Assembly (NCBI GenBank): GCA_023415525.1
Contig: JAEZKI010000540.1
Span: forward strand, 1-10,491
From: Bacillota bacterium
Lineage (GTDB): Bacteria > Bacillota > Clostridia > Lachnospirales > Cellulosilyticaceae
Length of the DNA stretch: 10,491 bases
Reading direction: 5' to 3'
The translations under genes and the position numbers were made by a program. Under the pieces are notes generated by a model that searched no databases, was not told where the DNA came from, and saw only the letters and a program-made list of their open reading frames with translations. Below are positions 8,344 through 10,491 of this stretch, in pieces; the stretch's first letter is position 1; each line of letters begins with the position of its first letter.

Positions 8344-9084
8344 TTATAAATCTCTAAAAGTAATACGCGCTATAAAATACTGAACTGTCCCATCTTCATT
8401 GGTAGCCCAAACAAGTGTATCTCCTTGTTCATTATAGCCTCTTCTCATCCATACTTTGGTGCCATAAGTAATACCCGTTGTATAGTTAATTTGAAGCGTC
8501 GCTATTTCTTTTGTTTCAAAAGTTTCTAGAGGAAGCATATCTACTGTCCATCTTACGTGCTGAGCGTTATTCATATGCTGATTAACATCCATTTCTGAGT
8601 AGCGTACCTTACGGATTTCCTCTGCCTCAACCTGAGTGGGTACACTTAGTTTTTCTAAAACTTCACCCTCATAAGGAAAGTCCAAGATATTCAAAGGTGC
8701 CTCCGCTCCCCTAATCTTAACCGGACGATTAGTAGTAGCATCCATCAAAATATAATCACCAATAATGTGGCCTATTTTATCACCTTTTTCATTGGTTAAG
8801 TCAAAAAGTCTTACGGCAAAAAGCTTATTATAGCCACCTGGATAGGTCTCAATACTTACATGCTCTTGCCATTTGGGATAGGTCGCCATAATAAATTTTA
8901 CTCTTGAAATAACCCAATAGTAAGGTGACTTATCTTCACTTTTATAGTAGCTAAAATTTAACTTAATGGCATGATTAGCTGCTACTTGTTGCATATAGTA
9001 GACAATCCCATTAAGGGTAAGTTTTTCTTTGAAATCAATTTCACCAAATTCTACACGATGTTCTTCTTTTAAATGCAACCTCAT
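8344..9084 (-). CDS. Acyl-ACP thioesterase, FatA/FatB-like family (246 aa)
   Basis: Hydrolyses acyl-ACP to release free fatty acid in the cytoplasm; bacterial members (PF01643) are double-hotdog proteins of about 240-250 residues, matching this one. The first hotdog covers roughly residues 1-130, with helix NGIVYYMQQVAANHA (25-39). The second, from about 155, carries the active-site loop DVNQHMNNAQHVRW (166-179), equivalent to the plant DxNxHxNN motif, with D166, N168 and H170. The plant catalytic Cys region is replaced by NYTTGITYG (200-208), as is usual for bacterial members. Chain-length preference cannot be read from the sequence. CTCC on the plus strand (GGAG, 9090-9093) is five bases from the ATG. 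It follows queA by 83 bases on the same strand without an evident terminator, so co-transcription is likely. The pairing has no obvious biochemical logic. Confidence 0.92.
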   Translation of the reverse strand: MRLHLKEEHRVEFGEIDFKEKLTLNGIVYYMQQVAANHAIKLNFSYYKSEDKSPYYWVISRVKFIMATYPKWQEHVSIETYPGGYNKLFAVRLFDLTNEKGDKIGHIIGDYILMDATTNRPVKIRGAEAPLNILDFPYEGEVLEKLSVPTQVEAEEIRKVRYSEMDVNQHMNNAQHVRWTVDMLPLETFETKEIATLQINYTTGITYGTKVWMRRGYNEQGDTLVWATNEDGTVQYFIARITFRDL

Positions 9085-9167
9085 TTTATCTCCCCATTCT
9101 TTTGTAATACCTTTTTTTCTCCTTGTAGGTTCCTTACTTTATTTTTTATTCTAAGATAAAGTAAAAG

Positions 9168-10196
9168 TTAGTCATGAATAAACATGGCATCACCAAAGCT
9201 AAAAAAGCGATACTGAGCTTTAACCGCTTCATTATAGGCCTGCAAAACATGCTCTTTCCCTGCTAGAGCACTTACAAGCATAATAAGGGTTGATTCTGGC
9301 AAATGAAAGTTGGTAATAAGCCCATCTATACATTTAAAGGAATACCCTGGGTAAATAAAAATATTTGTCCAGCCACTTCCTGCCTTAATGTTTCCATTTT
9401 CATCTGCATTAGACTCTAAAGTCCTTGTACTGGTTGTCCCTACAGAGATAATACGTCCACCTTTTTGCTTAATGGAATTAATGAGCTTGGCATCCTCTTC
9501 TGTAATACTATAGTATTCTGAGTGCATTTCATGGTTTAATACATCATCTACCTTAACGGGTCTAAAGGTTCCTAAGCCTACATGCAAGGTCACATAGGCA
9601 ATTTTGACACCCTTTTCCTTTATTTTTTCCAGAAGCTCTTGGGTAAAATGAAGGCCTGCTGTAGGAGCAGCAGCACTACCTTCATATTTGGCATAAACCG
9701 TTTGATAACGGTCTTTATCCTCTAATTTTTCATGAATATAAGGAGGGAGCGGCATCTCACCTAATTGATCCAGTACCTCTTCAAAAATCCCTTCATAGTT
9801 AAATTCTACAATGCGATTACCATCTTCTATAATCTCTTTAACCGTAGCTGTTAGAAGGCCTTCTCCAAATTCAATTTCTTCTCCAACTCGGGCTTTACGT
9901 CCTGGTTTAACGAGAACCTCCCATGTTTTTTCTGTTTTCCGTGTCAGTAATAAAAGCTCTACCTTTCCACCTGACCCTTTACGGGAACCAAAAAGGCGGG
10001 CTGGAATAACCTTGGTATTATTTAAGACCAAGCAATCCCCTTCCTTTAAATAATCCACAATATCATAAAAATGCTTATGCTCCATTTCCCCCGTCTTTTT
10101 GTCTAATACCAATAAGCGAGAAGTCGTACGATCTTTTAGTGGAACTTGAGCAATAAGCTCTTCTGGTAAATCAAAATAAAAATCTGACGTTTTCAT
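9168..10196 (-). CDS. queA: S-adenosylmethionine:tRNA ribosyltransferase-isomerase (342 aa)
   Basis: Transfers and rearranges the ribosyl part of SAM onto preQ1 at tRNA position 34, giving epoxyqueuosine, the step after Tgt. Length matches the family. Signature stretches are [16 protein letters not shown] (5-20), SRLLVLD (26-32), [14 protein letters not shown] (57-70), [14 protein letters not shown] (172-185), [11 protein letters not shown] (204-214), [12 protein letters not shown] (251-262), [19 protein letters not shown] (293-311) and [10 protein letters not shown] (329-338). Small departures are STRTLES for the commoner SVRTLES and PES for PKS; neither suggests inactivity. AGGAG (10203-10207) is six bases from the ATG. 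A good promoter lies about 95 bases upstream. tgt, normally the next gene, is 7.8 kb away on the same strand, and a thioesterase gene follows instead. Confidence 0.97.
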   Translation of the reverse strand: MKTSDFYFDLPEELIAQVPLKDRTTSRLLVLDKKTGEMEHKHFYDIVDYLKEGDCLVLNNTKVIPARLFGSRKGSGGKVELLLLTRKTEKTWEVLVKPGRKARVGEEIEFGEGLLTATVKEIIEDGNRIVEFNYEGIFEEVLDQLGEMPLPPYIHEKLEDKDRYQTVYAKYEGSAAAPTAGLHFTQELLEKIKEKGVKIAYVTLHVGLGTFRPVKVDDVLNHEMHSEYYSITEEDAKLINSIKQKGGRIISVGTTSTRTLESNADENGNIKAGSGWTNIFIYPGYSFKCIDGLITNFHLPESTLIMLVSALAGKEHVLQAYNEAVKAQYRFFSFGDAMFIHD

Positions 10197-10290
10197 AGCT
10201 GTCTCCTGTCTCTATGACTTAAAAATACCCATTAAAAAGTACATCTTTATCCTTATAAAGTCCTTTTGTTGCATTTTCTATTCCTATCAA

Positions 10291-10319
10291 ATCATATCAT
10301 TTACCATGCACCTTATCAA
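10291..10319 (-). promoter_or_regulatory. Strong sigma-A promoter for queA-thioesterase
   Basis: On the minus strand TTGATA (10319-10314), 17 bases, then TATGAT (10296-10291), each matching consensus at five of six positions, with TGA making an extended -10. Predicted start is near 10284, giving a leader of about 88 bases. The leader has one small hairpin, CTTTAT/ATAAAG with a four-base loop (10245-10260), and no recognisable preQ1 riboswitch. Confidence 0.65.
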
Positions 10320-10337
10320 GCTAGGACTTTTATTCTA

Positions 10338-10490
10338 TTATTTATTTTGTGACTTTAAATGGGGAAAGCCAAAAGCAATAGCAACAATACCACAAATACC
10401 CATTAGGATGGGATAATGTAAGTATTTTATAATCTCTAAAGGAGAAATAGCCGCAAGACCTGCTGCAACTAAAAGCTGTGCACCATAAGG
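10338..10490 (-). CDS. Carboxyl end of a membrane protein, possibly NhaC-type Na+/H+ antiporter (partial)
   Basis: The last 50 codons and the TAA of a gene whose start lies beyond the right edge. The fragment reads PYGAQLLVAAGLAAISPLEI, then a hydrophobic helix (PILMGICGIVAIAFGF), and ends in a short polar tail LKSQNK. A terminal helix plus a P-x-G-A-x segment resembles the end of Na+/H+ antiporter (NhaC) family proteins, where a Pro/Trp-x-x-Ala-x-G segment occurs near the carboxyl end. With so little sequence the family is tentative, though a polytopic membrane transporter is likely. The queA promoter begins only 18 bases after its stop and no terminator is seen between, so read-through into queA is possible. 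Confidence 0.6.
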   Translation of the reverse strand, partial: PYGAQLLVAAGLAAISPLEIIKYLHYPILMGICGIVAIAFGFPHLKSQNK

Positions 10491-10491
10491 T

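Noticed and set aside
9134..9164. Inverted repeat TTACTTTAT/ATAAAGTAA after queA as a terminator
   Set aside because: The stem is almost entirely A-T, has a 13-base loop, and is followed by GGAACC and not a T-run in the queA direction.
10197..10284. Possible preQ1 riboswitch in the 88-base queA leader
   Set aside because: The leader lacks the short C-rich loop, A-rich tail pseudoknot pattern of preQ1-I and no larger fold is apparent; only a weak 6-bp AT hairpin (10245-10260) is present.

Overview
The window looks like chromosomal core DNA of a low-GC Firmicute, most likely class Clostridia and probably a Lachnospirales relative. The reasons are AT-rich composition, strong AGGAGG-type ribosome binding sites, sigma-A-like promoters that often carry an extended -10 (TGnTAtAAT), and protein families typical of that group. 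No mobile element, phage gene, CRISPR array, tRNA or rRNA gene was seen. No intergenic gap exceeds about 270 bases.

Layout from left to right. Bases 1-1359 (minus strand) hold tgt (tRNA-guanine transglycosylase) followed 16 bases later by the start of yajC (Sec translocon accessory), which runs off the left edge. Divergently, aroC (chorismate synthase, 1540-2637, plus) ends at a strong terminator shared with a convergent unrecognised 206-residue protein (2726-3346, minus). A transmembrane chemoreceptor (3616-5664, plus) converges through a 15-bp-stem terminator on a YaiI/YqxD (DUF188) protein (5814-6272, minus). The promoter of the DUF188 gene overlaps a perfect 16-base palindrome. A tightly coupled plus-strand pair follows: a membrane-anchored permuted papain-like hydrolase of the YiiX/YaeF/YycO type (6432-7277) and an unrecognised, probably beta-propeller-like, membrane-anchored protein (7279-8316). 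The terminator of that pair lies partly inside the last codons. On the minus strand come an acyl-ACP thioesterase (8344-9084) and queA (9168-10196). The right edge holds the last 50 codons of a membrane protein resembling an NhaC-type antiporter (10338-10490, minus).

How the genes relate. QueA and Tgt act in the same queuosine tRNA modification pathway and in many bacteria sit side by side in a queA-tgt-yajC run. Here the order and strand are kept, but about 7.8 kb of other genes lies between queA and tgt, and each appears to have its own promoter. The intervening genes (aromatic amino acid synthesis, chemotaxis, envelope hydrolase, lipid thioesterase) share no obvious pathway. Orientation alternates along the window, and each of the three convergent junctions has a bidirectional terminator.

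I did not find a convincing new multi-gene defence or biosynthetic system. The best candidate for an undescribed functional unit is the coupled hydrolase plus propeller-like pair at 6432-8316. The palindromic operator candidate at 6291-6306 and the orphan protein at 2726-3346 are secondary leads.
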